From: Clostridia bacterium
Lineage (GTDB): Bacteria > Bacillota > DAOUPZ01
Assembly: GCA_030625885.1 (NCBI GenBank)
Contig: DAOUPZ010000008.1
Location: forward strand, 1-64,000
Length of the DNA stretch: 64,000 nucleotides
Direction: 5' to 3'
Under the pieces are notes generated by a model. It was not told where the DNA came from, searched no databases, and was given only the letters and a program-made list of their open reading frames with translations. Positions 38,092-45,806 of this stretch are shown here, in pieces. Each line of letters starts with the position of its first letter. Position 1 is the stretch's first letter. A program made the position numbers and the translations under genes.

Positions 38092-38301
38092 ATGATGCGG
38101 CAAAATATGGACATGACTGAACGTATGATTCGTTTTGGAACGGGTGCGTATTTAATGGGGACTGCTTTGGGGCGTTCTAGAATAGTCAAGAAGCCGTTAA
38201 ACATGTTAGGAATGTTTGAAATGGGAACGGCTTTAATAGGATATTGTCCGATGTATGATATGATGAGGATTAATCGATTGACCCATTCTATAGAAGAATA
38301 A
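38092..38301 (+). CDS. DUF2892-type small membrane protein
   Basis: 69 residues. The pattern DMTERMIRFGTGAYLMGTALG, then MLGMFEMGTALIGYCPMYDMM, is DUF2892 (YgaP C-terminal-like): two short hydrophobic helices with the conserved CP-hydrophobic turn. GGGAGGG precedes ATGATG. Likely an inner-membrane protein of unknown role. Followed by a strong terminator. Confidence 0.75.
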   Translation: MMRQNMDMTERMIRFGTGAYLMGTALGRSRIVKKPLNMLGMFEMGTALIGYCPMYDMMRINRLTHSIEE

Positions 38302-38359
38302 AGAAAACAGCTATTTAAAGTTTACACTGTCAAGTAGATACATGAAAAAATGAAACATT

Positions 38360-38403
38360 AAGCGGCATGGGTTCGGTATTTAACCGGACTCATGTCGCTT
38401 TTT
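38360..38403 (+). terminator. Terminator after the DUF2892 gene
   Basis: An 18-nt arm starting AAGCGGCATGGG pairs, with a few mismatches, with an arm ending CATGTCGCTT, followed by five T residues. Confidence 0.9.
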
Positions 38404-38595
38404 AGTTGTATACTTTGATTGTTGTAAAAGTTTATGTACGATAGGGGTTTTGATTAGGTTAGCGGTATTTTGTTATTTTGTCAGGTATAATAAATTCCAC
38501 TGTGTCTAATAAAATTCTTGCTATATATAATTAATGCAATATATGTTAAAATAAGGATAAATATAGAAATATGGGGAAAAAGGAGCGTTAATAGC

Positions 38596-38886
38596 GTGAG
38601 AAAAATAGCTTTATTAACTATTATTTGTTTACTGATTACTTTGGTTATGGGTTGTAGTGGGGAAGATACAAATGTAATAACAATGAAAAAGTATAAGCAA
38701 ATAAAAGAAGGAATGACTTACATGCAAGTTGCCAAAATTCTTGGTGCAGGTGAAAAAGGTTCTACTTCAGGGGCTAGTAACATTGATACAACAATGATCA
38801 TGTGGAGAAATGCTGATGGTAGTAACATGAATGTAACTTTCCATAATAATAAAGTTATTGGTAAAGCACAATCGGGGTTAAGATAA
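38596..38886 (+). CDS. Small SmpA/OmlA-fold-like lipoprotein
   Basis: 96 residues starting at GTG, nine bases after AAGGAGCG. Signal RKIALLTIICLLITLVMGC with lipobox VMGC. The mature part has the BamE-like start YKQIKEGMTYMQVAKILGAG and ends in two strands (IMWRNADGSNMNVTFHNNKVI), as in Gram-positive DUF3862-type proteins. It should be a surface lipoprotein; partner unknown. A 38-bp perfect palindrome lies 70 bp downstream. Confidence 0.75.
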   Translation: MRKIALLTIICLLITLVMGCSGEDTNVITMKKYKQIKEGMTYMQVAKILGAGEKGSTSGASNIDTTMIMWRNADGSNMNVTFHNNKVIGKAQSGLR

Positions 38887-38955
38887 AGAGATGTTTTCAT
38901 GTTGAGAATCAATTTTAATAGAAACAAAGGAATTTATTTTAAAAAATAAATAATT

Positions 38956-38993
38956 AATAAATAATCTCTATATGCATATAGAGATTATTTATT
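38956..38993 (+). terminator. 38-bp perfect palindrome
   Basis: The sequence is its own complement over 38 bases, centred on TGCA, with a T-rich right edge. It probably ends the lipoprotein transcript; as a loop-free palindrome it could also form a cruciform. Confidence 0.7.
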
Positions 38994-39084
38994 TACAAAA
39001 ATATGCAGTTTATGTTAAATTAATACAGAATATAGTTTGAGATTTCTAAAATATAGAAAAAGGGTGATTATGAGGTGAATAATT

Positions 39085-39663
39085 ATGGGAATAAAAGAAA
39101 TAAAGAAAAAGCCACAACAGGTCGATCAAGAAATACAAAAAGTATTTTTTAAGACATACTATCAAAAAGCCTACCGTACAGCTTTTATGATAATTAAAGA
39201 CCATGGGGTGGCAGAAGACATTGTACAGGATAGCTTTATAAAAGCATTTCGCAATATCCAGTATCTTAAAGACTTTGAACAATTTGGTGCCTGGTTTGCA
39301 GTTATTGTTACTAATACAGCGCGAAATTTCTTTCGTGACAATCGTCATACATTTCCAATTGATGATTTAGAAAAAATCATTCCTTTAGTAAGCCATGTGG
39401 ATAAAGATAGCCAAAGCATAGAGGATATGATTATTGATAAAGAAACAAGGGAATATGTATTCAATATGATAATGAAACTTAATGAAAAATATAGAGATAT
39501 TTTTATATATCGTTATTACTGGGATTTATCTTATGACACTATAGCAGAAGAGCTTAATTTAAGTATGGGAACCGTTAAATCAAGATTAAATAGAGGAAAG
39601 ATATTCTTAAAAAAGGAACTTGAAAAGTATAGAAAGGAGGAACGGGAAGATGGATTACTATGA
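39085..39663 (+). CDS. ECF sigma factor (RNA polymerase sigma-70 family)
   Basis: 192 residues. Region 2 (YQKAYRTAFMIIKDHGVAEDIVQDSFIKAFRNI) binds core polymerase and the -10; region 4 (YDTIAEELNLSMGTVKSRLNRGK) binds the -35. The gene for a DUF4367 membrane protein overlaps its 3' end by 14 bp, the usual sigma/anti-sigma arrangement. Two divergent promoters 1.3 kb downstream share a GAACAAAAT-N11-GTGTCT motif and are plausible targets. I find no such motif before the sigma gene itself, so it may not be autoregulated. Confidence 0.93.
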   Translation: MGIKEIKKKPQQVDQEIQKVFFKTYYQKAYRTAFMIIKDHGVAEDIVQDSFIKAFRNIQYLKDFEQFGAWFAVIVTNTARNFFRDNRHTFPIDDLEKIIPLVSHVDKDSQSIEDMIIDKETREYVFNMIMKLNEKYRDIFIYRYYWDLSYDTIAEELNLSMGTVKSRLNRGKIFLKKELEKYRKEEREDGLL

Positions 39664-40393
39664 TAAATTAATTAAGGAAACAATAGATGATTATGCAGAT
39701 GATATCCCCTGCCCTTCTGCTGATGACATGTTTGTTAAAATCTCTAAAGAAGTGAATGGAAAATATTCAGAGTTTAATACTCGTAATTTTAAATATAAAA
39801 AGTATATAGCAGCTGCCGTTATTGGTTTTGTATTAGTTGGTAGTAGTATAATGCTGACTACAAATGAAGCTTCAGCAGTAAAGGAACGGGTACTTTCGCT
39901 GATAACAAATAATTCGCAGGAAAGTAGTAAGTTAACTTATAAACAAAAAGGTAAGTTAAAAACACCGCCACCTACAAATAATAGTGATAAAATCATTATT
40001 CATCCAGGTACATTTAATGAAGCTCAGCAGATGACACCTTATACTTTGTTAGAACCTAGTTATTTACCTGTAGAGTATAAGAAAATAGAATATAAACTAT
40101 CAGGTGATAAACAGCAGTATTCCTATTTTACTGCAAAATATGAAAAAGAGAATCACTTAATAAAATTTACTCAACATTATCGAGCGGACGAATCAGCACA
40201 AAAAGTTCATTTCAGCGAAGATGATACGACTGTCAAGAAGGTAGATATTAGTGATAAAGAAGTGACTTTGATAGTGTTTAATAAAAACAATTCAGTACTT
40301 TTGACTTGGCAGGATCATAGCTTTAGCTATAGTCTTATATGCGCTGAAGGAGAAGATGAAGCACTAAAAATTGTTCGCTCCATGTATGAATAA
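39650..40393 (+). CDS. Membrane anti-sigma-like protein with DUF4367 domain
   Basis: 247 residues. The N-terminal ~60 residues are cytoplasmic, one helix lies at ~65-83 (YIAAAVIGFVLVGSSIML), and the C-terminal ~110 residues form DUF4367 (TPYTLLEPSYLPVEYKKIEYKL through ALKIVRSMYE) outside the cell. The gene overlaps the sigma gene, and AAAGGAGGAACGG precedes the ATG. It lacks the HxxxCxxC zinc motif of classical anti-sigma proteins. It should hold the ECF factor at the membrane until an outside signal releases it. Confidence 0.85.
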   Translation: MDYYDKLIKETIDDYADDIPCPSADDMFVKISKEVNGKYSEFNTRNFKYKKYIAAAVIGFVLVGSSIMLTTNEASAVKERVLSLITNNSQESSKLTYKQKGKLKTPPPTNNSDKIIIHPGTFNEAQQMTPYTLLEPSYLPVEYKKIEYKLSGDKQQYSYFTAKYEKENHLIKFTQHYRADESAQKVHFSEDDTTVKKVDISDKEVTLIVFNKNNSVLLTWQDHSFSYSLICAEGEDEALKIVRSMYE

Positions 40394-40398
40394 TATAT

Positions 40399-40441
40399 AA
40401 AAATATAAGGGATATGATTTATTTTCATATCCCTTATATTT
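40399..40441. terminator. Bidirectional terminator between convergent genes
   Basis: AAATATAAGGGATATGA pairs with TCATATCCCTTATATTT across a short AT loop; A and T runs flank both sides, so it can serve the anti-sigma gene (+) and the exported-protein gene (-). Confidence 0.85.
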
Positions 40442-40449
40442 AGTAGCTT

Positions 40450-40896
40450 TTAATTAACAGCAATGGAATCTGATATAGTGGTTTTAGTTTCCGTAACACC
40501 ATTATTGATCGCGGTGTGAATAGTAGTAACGCGGTAATAATACCCGCTGTATACATCACAATATTCAATTAACTCAATATTACGTGCGTTATATTCTGTT
40601 TCCCTCCATGAATTAAAGACTTCCCAATCAGATCCATCCCATATTTCTAAGTTCATACTAATTGTAAGCTTGTCCACCGTGGTATAAGATAATGTTTCCC
40701 CTTGAACGGATACGCTATGGGAGCTTGTACCAGTTATATCGTTACCCCAATACTGCAAAAAATTGGTGCTTTGAGGAACAGGGGCAATATCAATAATCTT
40801 TTGCCCTTGATCTGCTGGACTAGCAAGTCCATAACCCGGTAGGAATACCATACAAAACATCATAACACTTAACATGACACACAATTTCTTTTTCAT
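40450..40896 (-). CDS. Exported protein resembling DUF6147
   Basis: 148 residues from the ATG at 40896 (AAAGGGTGG upstream; a GTG nine bases earlier lies within the ribosome site). Signal peptide MKKKLCVMLSVMMFCMVFLP, cleaved near GLASPA. The mature part is beta-rich: FLQYWGNDITGTSSHSVSVQ, TVDKLTISMNLEIWDGSDW, YYYRVTTIHTAINNG. This resembles DUF6147, secreted proteins of unknown role. The promoter matches the one of the divergent gene at 41236, suggesting ECF control. Confidence 0.65.
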   Translation of the reverse strand: MKKKLCVMLSVMMFCMVFLPGYGLASPADQGQKIIDIAPVPQSTNFLQYWGNDITGTSSHSVSVQGETLSYTTVDKLTISMNLEIWDGSDWEVFNSWRETEYNARNIELIEYCDVYSGYYYRVTTIHTAINNGVTETKTTISDSIAVN

Positions 40897-40939
40897 AAAA
40901 ACCACCCTTTCTTGTATTAGTTTTATTTGGTTATATACA

Positions 40940-40965
40940 AGACACGGGTGGTTTTCATTTTGTTC
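40940..40965 (-). promoter_or_regulatory. ECF-type promoter for the exported-protein gene
   Basis: Minus strand: GAACAAAAT, then GTGTCTTGTA, with exactly 16 bases between GAAC and GTGTCT; the -10 block ends 44 bp before the start codon. The divergent promoter at 41008-41034 has the same two blocks at the same spacing. Confidence 0.6.
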
Positions 40966-41007
40966 TGTAATTTTTGAAAAAATTTTAAAATTATTTTACT
41001 AAAAAAT

Positions 41008-41034
41008 GGAACAAAATTGCTGTTACATGTGTCT
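41008..41034 (+). promoter_or_regulatory. ECF-type promoter for the divergent exported-protein gene
   Basis: GGAACAAAAT, 11 bases, then GTGTCTAGTA; 16 bases separate GGAAC from GTGTCT. It fits the GGAAC/GTCTA style of ECF promoters and matches the minus-strand promoter 43 bp away. Confidence 0.6.
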
Positions 41035-41086
41035 AGTAAGTGAACCGGTCAAAACTGGTAATTAAAAAGAAAGGAGGGAAGGGGTT

Positions 41087-41107
41087 ATGTGTGATCCACC
41101 AAAATAA
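41087..41107 (+). CDS. Possible six-codon upstream ORF
   Basis: ATG with an excellent AAAGGAGGGAAGGGG site encodes MCDPPK and stops. It lies in the ~200-base leader between the ECF-type promoter and the exported-protein gene at 41236. It may be a leader peptide or chance. Confidence 0.25.
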   Translation: MCDPPK

Positions 41108-41235
41108 ATAGGTTTCCATATTGATAGATAAGCATGGGATTGGACGCCTCAGCTTTTTTAATTATCTTTATGGGAACCTAAACGTAGTCTTAAATTATTT
41201 GTTTAATACTATTATACTACAAGGAGGCAAATTAA

Positions 41236-41904
41236 ATGAAAAGGATTATTGCGTTAGGATTGACTGTGTTTATGTGTATGTGTTTAGGATTGATGGTTCC
41301 GGCATTTGCTAGCGAAGATACTACTACGTTAAATAGAATAAAAATTACAGAGGATAATGCTATGGAAGTTGTTGAAGCTGCAAAAGAAGGAGATATTGAA
41401 GCTATAAATGCTATCAATCAATTGGATATAGTTAACAAAGAAAAAGTAGAAAAAAAGTTAAAAGGAATAAAAGTTTCTTATGAAGATAATTACAAAAAAA
41501 TAATTTTTGATGATGGTAGTAGTATAGAAATTGAATTAATAAATGAAGAGATATCTGATAACACCAACAGTATAGAAAGACACGATGTTCAGTATCATAC
41601 TATTCGAAATAGTTATAAATGGACGCTAGCAGGGACATTACTTGCACAATACGACATGGTAATATCATATTATTATGAAGATGAATCGGATACTGTTTTA
41701 CTTAAAGACCATTATGATGAAGGGAGTTCAGCACTGGGATTTACAGCAATAGTAGGAGGTACCACTGCTATAGAAGATTATGGCCCACGTGTTAAAGTAC
41801 GAGGTAAAGGAGGGTATACTACTATCTATGGTGGTTCAGAAACATTAACTTTTGATTTTTATGGATATAAAGATGTGACAAGAAATTCTTTTGAACCGTT
41901 ATAA
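41236..41904 (+). CDS. Exported protein of unknown function
   Basis: 222 residues, ATG after AAGGAGG. Signal peptide KRIIALGLTVFMCMCLGLMV, cleaved after AFA. The mature protein begins with a charged helical stretch (EDNAMEVVEAAKEGDIEAI) and ends in a beta-rich region with many Tyr and Gly (VRGKGGYTTIYGGSETLTF). No family recognised. It is divergent from the DUF6147-like gene and has the matching ECF-type promoter, so both are probably made under the same envelope or stress signal. Confidence 0.7.
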   Translation: MKRIIALGLTVFMCMCLGLMVPAFASEDTTTLNRIKITEDNAMEVVEAAKEGDIEAINAINQLDIVNKEKVEKKLKGIKVSYEDNYKKIIFDDGSSIEIELINEEISDNTNSIERHDVQYHTIRNSYKWTLAGTLLAQYDMVISYYYEDESDTVLLKDHYDEGSSALGFTAIVGGTTAIEDYGPRVKVRGKGGYTTIYGGSETLTFDFYGYKDVTRNSFEPL

Positions 41905-41933
41905 TATAAAAAATACTATATATTTAATTATTA

Positions 41934-41968
41934 AATTACAACGCCTATTAATAGGCCTTGTAATTTCC
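41934..41968 (+). terminator. Terminator after the exported-protein gene
   Basis: AATTACAACGCCTAT pairs with ATAGGCCTTGTAATT (one mismatch) with a 2-nt to 4-nt loop, followed by TTCC. The remaining 210 bp to the next gene hold no recognised element. Confidence 0.65.
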
Positions 41969-42180
41969 TCTATCATATGGGATGTAATGGTAAACATCAT
42001 AAAATATTTTCCTATACTCTCAACTGGAACCAACCCTAATAATTAGTTGCTTTGTCTTTCGCTCAGAATTGAATCTGGTTATTGCTGTACTAAGTGAATT
42101 ATTAAATCGATTTTAGTAAGTGGTTGCCTTTCGCTTGTAAAAACCTATGTAATTCTCAAAAAAGGAAGGGGAAGTTATAA

Positions 42181-42390
42181 ATGAATTTATCCATTGTGCA
42201 AGAGAATGTCATTACTAGAAATATTAATATTTTTCAGATATTAGTTCCTCTTTTATGTTTGGGATTAATTATTTTTACAATTGTTATTGCTTGGCGTTTT
42301 ATGAAAGCGCATGAAGAAATATCGAAATCACTAAAAGGTTTTCTGCAATATTTAGAAGATAAAAAATCAAAACCAGATGATAGAGAATAA
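42181..42390 (+). CDS. Small single-pass membrane protein
   Basis: 69 residues, ATG after AAAGGAAGGGGAAG. One membrane helix (~20-43, LVPLLCLGLIIFTIVIAWRFM) followed by a charged tail (HEEISKSLKGFLQYLEDKKS). No family recognised. It lies 21 bp before another small membrane protein and probably shares its transcript. Confidence 0.6.
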   Translation: MNLSIVQENVITRNINIFQILVPLLCLGLIIFTIVIAWRFMKAHEEISKSLKGFLQYLEDKKSKPDDRE

Positions 42391-42411
42391 AAATGATAGG
42401 AAAGGGATTTT

Positions 42412-42582
42412 ATGAAAAGAAAGTCAATTTGGAAACCCCTTATAGGAATAGGGATAGGAAGTTTTCTAGGTGTGATTTTAAAGACTGGTAACATTGGAAT
42501 AGCTTTAGATCGTACTATTATAGCAGTTATTAGTTCTTTTATTGTTATATATATTTTTGAGTATTATGATTTAAATGACTAA
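42412..42582 (+). CDS. Small two-helix membrane protein
   Basis: 56 residues: MKRKSIWKPLIGIGIGSFLG then a second hydrophobic stretch (TIIAVISSFIVIYIFEYY). AGGAAAGGG lies before the ATG. Unknown function; cotranscribed with 42181. It was not long enough for ordinary ORF cut-offs but has clean start signals and a Gly-zipper-like first helix (GIGIGSFLG). Confidence 0.55.
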   Translation: MKRKSIWKPLIGIGIGSFLGVILKTGNIGIALDRTIIAVISSFIVIYIFEYYDLND

Positions 42583-42765
42583 TTAAAACCCTTCTTCACG
42601 TGAATACATAATGCTTTTGTATCTTTTTTTCCCTTAACCCAATAATTTCTTTTTAAAAGTTAAGAAATTGTAAGAATGGTGAGTATTTTAAAGAAAGAAA
42701 TTAACTTATAGGGGGAGAAATACAAATGGTATAAAAAAATTATAAAAAAAGTAGTGTAATTTTTA

Positions 42766-42794
42766 TTGACAATTTTAAAAATGATGTTTATAAT
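42766..42794 (+). promoter_or_regulatory. Consensus sigma-A promoter
   Basis: TTGACA, exactly 17 bases, TATAAT. Both hexamers are perfect matches. Transcription should begin near 42801, about 20 bases before the glycine riboswitch. Confidence 0.9.
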
Positions 42795-42821
42795 GTTGGA
42801 AGAATTTAATATTTGTGAATG

Positions 42822-43016
42822 ATAATTATTGGAGATATCTTTTTGGAGATAACCGTAGAAGCAAAAAATAAACCGAGCTAAAGGTCTGTTTTGAAACTTT
42901 CAGGTCAGATACAATAATTGGACACACCCCTGGAGAGACTCGTTTTTATGAGCATCGACGAAGAAACTTACAGTAGTAAGGAAACTTTCAGATAAAGAAG
43001 ACAGGGGATAAAATAG
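42822..43016 (+). ncRNA. Tandem glycine riboswitch
   Basis: Two aptamers in a row. The first: P1 AATTATT/AATAATT (42824/42913), TTGGAGATATC, AACCGTAGAAGC, GAAACTTTCAGG, TTGGAC. The second: P1 CCCCTG/CAGGGG (42927/43002), TGGAGAGACT, CATCGACGAAGAAAC, GGAAACTTTCAG, AAGACAGGGG. These match the conserved GGAGAG, ACCGAAG, CTCTCAGG and GGACAGAGG parts of the glycine class, with some variation. The 3' P1 strand of aptamer 2 is also the 5' strand of a terminator, so glycine should turn expression on. The only gene behind it encodes a 36-aa protein. Confidence 0.85.
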
Positions 43017-43056
43017 TAATAGTTTATCTATGCTATTTTATCCCCTGTCTTTTTAT
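43000..43056 (+). terminator. Riboswitch-controlled terminator
   Basis: A 17-bp stem, GACAGGGGATAAAATAG with its exact complement, around a 16-nt loop and followed by a T run. It shares CAGGGG with P1 of the second glycine aptamer, so the two structures exclude each other. Confidence 0.92.
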
Positions 43057-43105
43057 TTATGGAATTTTAAAAATGATAAAAATATAAAAGAAAGAAGGCG
43101 TTTTT

Positions 43106-43216
43106 ATGAGAGAAATAATTTCAAATTTAGGAAAATTTTTACTTTGTGGTATGTTAATGTATTGTCATTATAATAATGTTATTCCACAACAATATTGTGA
43201 CAACAAAGAAGAATAA
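43106..43216 (+). CDS. 36-aa small protein under glycine riboswitch control
   Basis: ATG eight bases after AGAAGG, reading REIISNLGKFLLCGMLMYC and then a polar tail with HYNNV, PQQYC and NKEE. Three cysteines (14, 20, 31) and one His (21). The N-terminal half is moderately hydrophobic (GKFLLCGMLMY), so a membrane-associated peptide or a metal/thiol protein are both possible. No family recognised. It is alone between the riboswitch terminator and its own 40-bp palindromic terminator, making a monocistronic unit driven by a consensus promoter. Confidence 0.65.
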   Translation: MREIISNLGKFLLCGMLMYCHYNNVIPQQYCDNKEE

Positions 43217-43231
43217 TTTTGTTAATGATTT

Positions 43232-43275
43232 AAATCTATCTACCTAAACTTAAGTTTAGGTAGATAGATTTTTTT
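43232..43275 (+). terminator. 40-bp perfect palindrome terminator
   Basis: Positions 43232-43271 are a perfect palindrome (arms AAATCTATCTACCTAAACTT and complement), followed by T residues. It closes the glycine-riboswitch unit. Confidence 0.93.
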
Positions 43276-43418
43276 AATTTTGCTTAGGTTTTTCTTAATA
43301 TTGAATATGTAACCTATAGATGATAAAATTATTCTTGACAATTGGATGTCTTTGGGATAATGGTGTGTTACTGCACTCAGTAGCTGACATAGGTTGTAGA
43401 AGAAGGAGATGGTGATCA

Positions 43419-44150
43419 ATGAGTATCAATGAATTGGCAAAGCCTTTTTATTATCCAGGCGGGGAAAGAGGGTGCCTTTTAATCCATGGCTTTACAGGCT
43501 CTCCTAGTGAAATGAAGGATTTGGGGCTCCATTTATCTTCATATGGCTTAACGGTGCGGGGTGTTTTGCTAAAAGGACATGGTATTTGTCCAGAGGTGAT
43601 GGCTAAAACAGATTGGAAGCAATGGTATCAATCTGTACAGATTGAACTACAAAAATTAAAGGAAGAATGTCCTGTCGTATATGTAGTGGGTTTATCCATG
43701 GGAGGATTGCTGGCTTTATATACGGCCGCGCATCATGAAATTTCAGGGGTGGTCTCTATGAATGCCCCGATATTTTTACAAAATACGCGTATTAAACAAG
43801 TGCCATTTTTACGGTTTATTAAACGTTATGAAAAGATGGAAAAAACTTATGATGGTTCAGACCATTTTTGTTATGATCGGGTACCGCTTACTTGTGTTTC
43901 CAGCTTATTAAAATTTATTAAAGTGACCCAAAAAGATCTTACCAATATTAATGTTCCTGCCTCTATCTTGCAATCTAAGATCGATCCAACGGTGGTTCCT
44001 GAGAGTGGACAATATATTTACGAACATATTTCTTCTGCGCAAAAAGAGTTAGTATGGTTAGAGAGCAACGATCATTTGGTAACAAAATCTTCCATTAAAG
44101 AGGAAGTTTTTGAACATGTGGCGCAGTTTGTTTTATCTGGCCTAAAGTAG
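43419..44150 (+). CDS. Carboxylesterase, alpha/beta hydrolase (Est30-like)
   Basis: 243 residues. Oxyanion segment LIHGFTGSPSEM, nucleophile Ser in VGLSMGGLL (~91), Asp in SKIDPTVVP (~188) and His in SNDHLVT (~218): a full triad in the layout of Bacillus Est30 carboxylesterases. It hydrolyses short-chain esters in the cytoplasm; natural substrate unknown. GAAGGAGATGG precedes the ATG. It is independent of the glycine unit, being separated from it by the palindromic terminator. Confidence 0.9.
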   Translation: MSINELAKPFYYPGGERGCLLIHGFTGSPSEMKDLGLHLSSYGLTVRGVLLKGHGICPEVMAKTDWKQWYQSVQIELQKLKEECPVVYVVGLSMGGLLALYTAAHHEISGVVSMNAPIFLQNTRIKQVPFLRFIKRYEKMEKTYDGSDHFCYDRVPLTCVSSLLKFIKVTQKDLTNINVPASILQSKIDPTVVPESGQYIYEHISSAQKELVWLESNDHLVTKSSIKEEVFEHVAQFVLSGLK

Positions 44151-44224
44151 AATATATTACCATCGTTAAATAATTGGACATGTTCTCTTGTTTTCCTTAA
44201 AATAGAAAGAGAAGGTTGAGTTAT

Positions 44225-44385
44225 AAGAAAAAATGTTATTGGTTATCAGTTTTCGGTTCTCGGGAAGAGATAAAGAAACGTAGAAGGTAGAAAGTAGAAG
44301 GAAAAAGATTAAAGCGTGAGCTTAAATTTTTTAGTTTATCTTTTGCTGATAACTGAGAACTAATAGCTGCTAACTATAAAAAGGT
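44225..44385 (+). repeat. Spacer element with GATAACTG-type inverted ends
   Basis: GGTTATCAGTTTTCGGTTCTC at the left and CTGATAACTGAGAACTAATA at the right are inverted relative to each other around an AAGGTAGAAAGTAGAAGG tract. The style is that of the TACCTGC elements at 37021 and 56398: short pseudo-repeats flanking AT-rich filler. No gene in this spacer. Confidence 0.5.
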
Positions 44386-44468
44386 ATAAATAAATTATTA
44401 TTGCATATAATATAAACTGTGTGTTCAATTTTGAAAAGATAGGATCAATGCAGGGAAGGATTGGTTTG

Positions 44469-45626
44469 GTGAGAAGAATAGCAAGAAAAGAAATTTTTAC
44501 GTGGAGTTTGCTTTTTATATATCTTATGTGCTTAATGCCTGCTTATAGTGCTGATGCTGAGTGTGAAGTGGCTTCAAAAGCAGCGATATTAATGGATGTA
44601 AATACGGGGCGGGTGCTTTGGGAACAGAATGCTGATTTGCAGCGGGCGCCAGCTAGTACGACAAAGATGTTGACTGCTATTGTTGCAATCGAAGAAGGCA
44701 ATGTCAATGATAAAGTGCGCGTCAGCAAACGGGCTTCAGAGGAAGCCGGTTCCTCTTTATGGCTTCAAGAGGGAGAAGTGCTTAAACTGCAAGAATTATT
44801 ATACGGAATGATGCTCAAGTCAGGCAACGATGCGGCTATGGCGATTGCGGAACATATAGGTGGTTCAGTTGAGCAATTTGCGGAAATGATGAATAACAAG
44901 GCGGCGGAAATTGGCACAAAGAATTCCCATTTTGCAAACCCTAATGGGTTACCCAATGACAATCACTATTCGTCTGCTTATGATTTAGCAGCTATTGCTC
45001 GTTATGGATTGCGTAATTCTTTGTTCTCAGAAATTGTAAAAACACGAACTAAAGTGATACCGGATCCTTTTCATGAATGGGATCGAAAAGTATATAATAC
45101 CAACCGATTATTGGGTAAAGTAGAAGGTATTGATGGTGTGAAAACGGGTTATACAGATGCGGCGGGTCACTGTTTGGTGGCTTCTGCGACACGAAATAAT
45201 CATCAATTGGTTGCGGTTGTATTGGGAAGCGCTAATATGTGGGAGGATTCACAGCGCCTTTTAAACTATGGATTTGATCGCTTTGAATTTTTGCCTTTGG
45301 GAGAAAAAGAAGCATTTAAAGAAAGCTTGCCTGTTAAAGGTGGTGTAGATGCTCGTGTTCGCTTATCATTAACCGATGATTTAATTTTACCTGTGAAAAT
45401 AGAAGAAAAGGATAAAGTAGCGTATGAACTGGAATTGCCTGCGATCTTAAACGCACCCGTTCTTAAAGGGACGAAAGTAGGAGAGGCTAAAGTATATTTG
45501 GATGGTGAATTAATACTACAAAAGGATATTATCGCGGATCATGATGTGGAAAAGAAATCTTTTTTTAAGTCAATATTTGGTGCATTTCGAAGTTTCTTGG
45601 CAATGGCATTAGAAAAAATAATATAG
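44469..45626 (+). CDS. dacF: D-alanyl-D-alanine carboxypeptidase (DacF/PBP5 type)
   Basis: 385 residues from the GTG at 44469 (GGAAGGA eight bases upstream); an earlier in-frame start at 44421 lacks a site. Signal peptide ends at AYSADA. SxxK nucleophile in PASTTKM (~60), SGN in KSGNDAAMA, and KTG in VKTGYTDAAG complete the penicillin-binding active site. A C-terminal beta domain (~270-365) precedes an amphipathic anchor (FKSIFGAFRSFLAMALEKII). It trims the terminal D-Ala from peptidoglycan. DacF is often sporulation-linked, but here no spoIIA genes follow. Confidence 0.92.
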   Translation: MRRIARKEIFTWSLLFIYLMCLMPAYSADAECEVASKAAILMDVNTGRVLWEQNADLQRAPASTTKMLTAIVAIEEGNVNDKVRVSKRASEEAGSSLWLQEGEVLKLQELLYGMMLKSGNDAAMAIAEHIGGSVEQFAEMMNNKAAEIGTKNSHFANPNGLPNDNHYSSAYDLAAIARYGLRNSLFSEIVKTRTKVIPDPFHEWDRKVYNTNRLLGKVEGIDGVKTGYTDAAGHCLVASATRNNHQLVAVVLGSANMWEDSQRLLNYGFDRFEFLPLGEKEAFKESLPVKGGVDARVRLSLTDDLILPVKIEEKDKVAYELELPAILNAPVLKGTKVGEAKVYLDGELILQKDIIADHDVEKKSFFKSIFGAFRSFLAMALEKII

Positions 45627-45806
45627 AGTTACGACAAACGCCTTATCTTATTGTAGATGAGGTGTTTAATTTTTTTATAAATCAGCGTTATTTATCCTTA
45701 AATATCTGCAGCAAATATGATAAAATAGTATTAATAAATTGTCGGACTTTTACTAAATATCAAGCATATAATATAAATATAGATATGTTTTGCAATAGAG
45801 ATTTTG

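Noticed and set aside
41134..41181. 15-codon ORF MGLDASAFLIIFMGT
   Set aside because: Good-looking hydrophobic peptide but no ribosome site.
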